30,971 bases of DNA from Chara braunii (Eukaryota > Streptophyta > Charophyceae > Charales > Characeae). The notes beneath the pieces were generated by a model. It saw only the letters and a list, made by a program, of their open reading frames with translations, ran no database searches and was not told where the DNA came from. Shown here piece by piece: positions 29,539 to 30,971 of this stretch. The stretch covers positions 3,398,605-3,429,575 of the forward strand of contig BFEA01000026.1 in NCBI GenBank assembly GCA_003427395.1, in the 5' to 3' direction. Each line of letters begins with the position of its first letter. Within the stretch, counting starts at the first letter, position 1. The translations under genes were made by a program, and so were the position numbers.

Positions 29539-30231
29539 TTCAGCTCCTGTCTTTGAGCCACATTAGGGGGTCGGTCTCGAGTGGGGCCTAGGGGGCCAGG
29601 GCTGCAATTTGTGCCAAGGCGAGAGGGACCCAGGGAGAGGATGATTAGAAGATGAGATGTCGGAGCCAACGAAAGTGGAGGGCTTGAAACTGTGTAGACG
29701 GATCCACAATTCCAAGCCCCCCTTCGGCCTTTGGCTGAATTATCGAATCCCATGCTACCCGAAAAATAGCATGAGGATTGTTGCTATCTCCTCTCCATAA
29801 AAAGGCCGCCAACTGTCGTTTAAATGACTAATGGCCATCGATGTTCGTGGACCATAGTATGGCTTTATACCAGAGTGTGGTTAATACTACATTGTTAATG
29901 ACCAAAGTCCAACCAAATATTGAAGTGTGTTTGTTGTTCCACCCTGCGAGCTTATTGTGTGCCGGCCCTACCAGCCATTCGTCATTAGTGACTTGTTTAC
30001 CCTTAGCCGTAACCAATCCTCCCAGAATTCTTAGCCGGTCATCAAGGGGAAACCAAGTAATACGGGGGTTCTCAGGGGGCCTACCTCCTTGGTGATGTAG
30101 CCACCAACCTACCGTCTTTTGATCCCAATTCACAACCATATCTGACATTCTACAAAACCTATTCATAAGGCTTTGGATTTCCTCCATATTCTGTAATGCC
30201 GCCTTTGCCATAATAGTGAGGTCCTCAACAA

Positions 30232-30303
30232 AAAGAGAGCAGATTGACACTGCCTCCTCAGCTATGTGTCCGAAATCGGATTCAAAGAGAGCAGATTGAC
30301 ACT
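30232..30303. repeat. 52-bp tandem duplication over the RT catalytic motif
   Basis: AAAGAGAGCAGATTGACACT occurs at 30232-30251 and again at 30284-30303. On the minus strand it encodes the CSLF just upstream of VED. The 52-bp period is not a multiple of three, so the duplication breaks the frame. Confidence 0.75.
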
Positions 30304-30325
30304 CCCGTTTCAACTCCGCGTTGAA

Positions 30326-30350
30326 CCGAGTTGAACATGGTACAACTCGG
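30326..30350. repeat. 8-bp hairpin
   Basis: CCGAGTTG (30326-30333) pairs with CAACTCGG (30343-30350) around a 9-nt loop. It lies in CGCGTTGAA-type sequence like that at the left edge of the window. Confidence 0.6.
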
Positions 30351-30373
30351 CCCGCGGATTTTTTTTTGCAGGC

Positions 30374-30477
30374 AAAACATAAGTGAAAAAAATAAATAAA
30401 AATATGGGGGTGTAGATGTTTTTGCTCTCTACATCCTCATATTTTTATTTGTATTTTTTTAGCATTAAAGTTATGTT
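30374..30477. mobile_element. Short AT-rich foldback (MITE-like)
   Basis: AAACATAA, AAAAAAATA, AAATAAAAATATG and TGTAGA are followed, after an ~11-nt loop, by their complements in reverse order (TCTACA, CATATTTTTATTT, TATTTTTTT, TTATGTTT). The whole ~104 bp can fold into an interrupted hairpin. Confidence 0.55.
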
Positions 30478-30533
30478 TAAAAAAATCAAAAACTAAACCA
30501 GACTCAAAACAGATATATATTTTTTTCTTTTTT

Positions 30534-30537
<4 letters not shown>

Positions 30538-30568
<31 letters not shown>

Positions 30569-30604
30569 GGCTGGGGGATGGGTCGCCCCTCCCACCCCCA
30601 TTGA

Positions 30605-30643
<39 letters not shown>

Positions 30644-30697
30644 TGTTACTTACACGGGGTCTGAAAGCGACGTTTTTTGTTTTTTTTTTGTTTTTTT

Positions 30698-30756
<59 letters not shown>

Positions 30757-30808
30757 GGGGGATGGGTCGCCCCCCCAACCCCCACCCAATCACACACACA
30801 CACACACA

Positions 30809-30847
<39 letters not shown>

Positions 30848-30902
30848 TTTCTCTCGCCGAAGTTGTGCGGGGTCCCCGCCCGCCCAACTTGGGAGAAAGA
30901 AA

Positions 30903-30971
<69 letters not shown>
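30538..30971. repeat. Compound microsatellites with hairpin cores
   Basis: Two units have the same order: T-rich run, GATT repeats (30538-30568 and 30702-30754), a GC core (GGGGATGGGTCGCCCC) in which TGGGGG pairs with CCCCCA, then CA repeats (30608-30640 and 30791-30842). From 30841 the pattern reverses. CTCACTTTCTCTC pairs with GAGAAAGAAAGTGAG across an inner AAGTTG...CAACTT and CGGGG/CCCCG stem, followed by TG repeats (30905-30966). The CA and TG arrays form a large inverted repeat that runs off the window. Confidence 0.85.

Larger units (their letters stand above)
29384..30310 (-). pseudogene. LINE reverse transcriptase half (L1-like)
   Basis: Minus-strand reading begins within the RT palm. 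The catalytic Y/F-A-D-D appears as FVED (residues 28-31 of the frame from 30313). It is followed by MNRFCRMSDMVVNWDQK, DRLRILGGLVTAKGK, NNKHTSIFGWTLVINNVVL, AWDSIIQPKAEGGLGIVDP and SPWVPLALAQIAALAP. The order is typical of plant-type non-LTR RT from motif C through the thumb. The Asp-to-Glu change, several frameshifts, a 52-bp tandem duplication across the catalytic motif and an A33 insertion show it is dead. The sequence stops at copy 2 and resumes at 21245. It is related to the fragment at 10403-10705. Confidence 0.8.

Noticed and set aside
30606-30887. Cys/Val-rich frames at the right edge
   Set aside because: They translate CA/TG and GATT microsatellites.

Overview
The window looks like repeat-dominated intergenic DNA from a large eukaryotic genome. 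I find no intact host gene, rRNA gene, CRISPR array or prokaryotic operon. It holds degenerate LINE reverse-transcriptase relics, a foldback MITE, long poly(A)/poly(T) tracts, tRNA-like short repeats and compound microsatellites. A green-lineage (streptophyte) host is my best guess, from the L1-like RT/zinc-knuckle style and the LTR-like noncoding repeats. The species is not determinable by eye.

The main structure is a large noncoding mobile element present in two near full-length copies on the + strand: copy 1 at 2181-9443 (about 7.3 kb) and copy 2 at 21246-29383 (about 8.1 kb). A third, more diverged 5' fragment lies at about 702-1560. Both long copies begin ACGTTGTCG and end CGACAACGT, an inverted terminal repeat. 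They are collinear except for four changes: a MITE only in copy 1 (3784-4114), a tandem array of 3 versus 5 units, a duplicated promoter-like block only in copy 2 (about 520 bp extra), and a segment of about 455 bp that is inverted between them (5239-5693 versus 24747-25197). I recognise no protein in the element. It carries TATA-containing modules, hairpins, a tandem ~120-bp array, and a spaced array of a ~20-bp motif with core AAACTTATAG. It could be a nonautonomous terminal-inverted-repeat transposon or a very long solo LTR.

Copy 2 sits inside a minus-strand L1-like LINE. The RT half lies on its right (29384-30310) and the connection plus zinc-knuckle half on its left (about 19480-21245). 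Copy 2 is therefore a discrete insertion.

The middle (9.44-21.2 kb) is a mosaic: a second LINE fragment (10403-10705, minus), a plus-strand RT-like ORF (10705-11265), a third LINE 3' end (13328-14110, minus), SINE-like pieces sharing a GCTGGAAACCGGGTCCAGC motif, pyrimidine-rich tandem repeats with four hairpins of conserved loop and changing stems (15967-16515), and poly(A)-tailed retroposon copies at 17.76 and 18.16 kb. The right edge (30326-30971) is hairpins and GATT/CA/TG microsatellites that run off the window.
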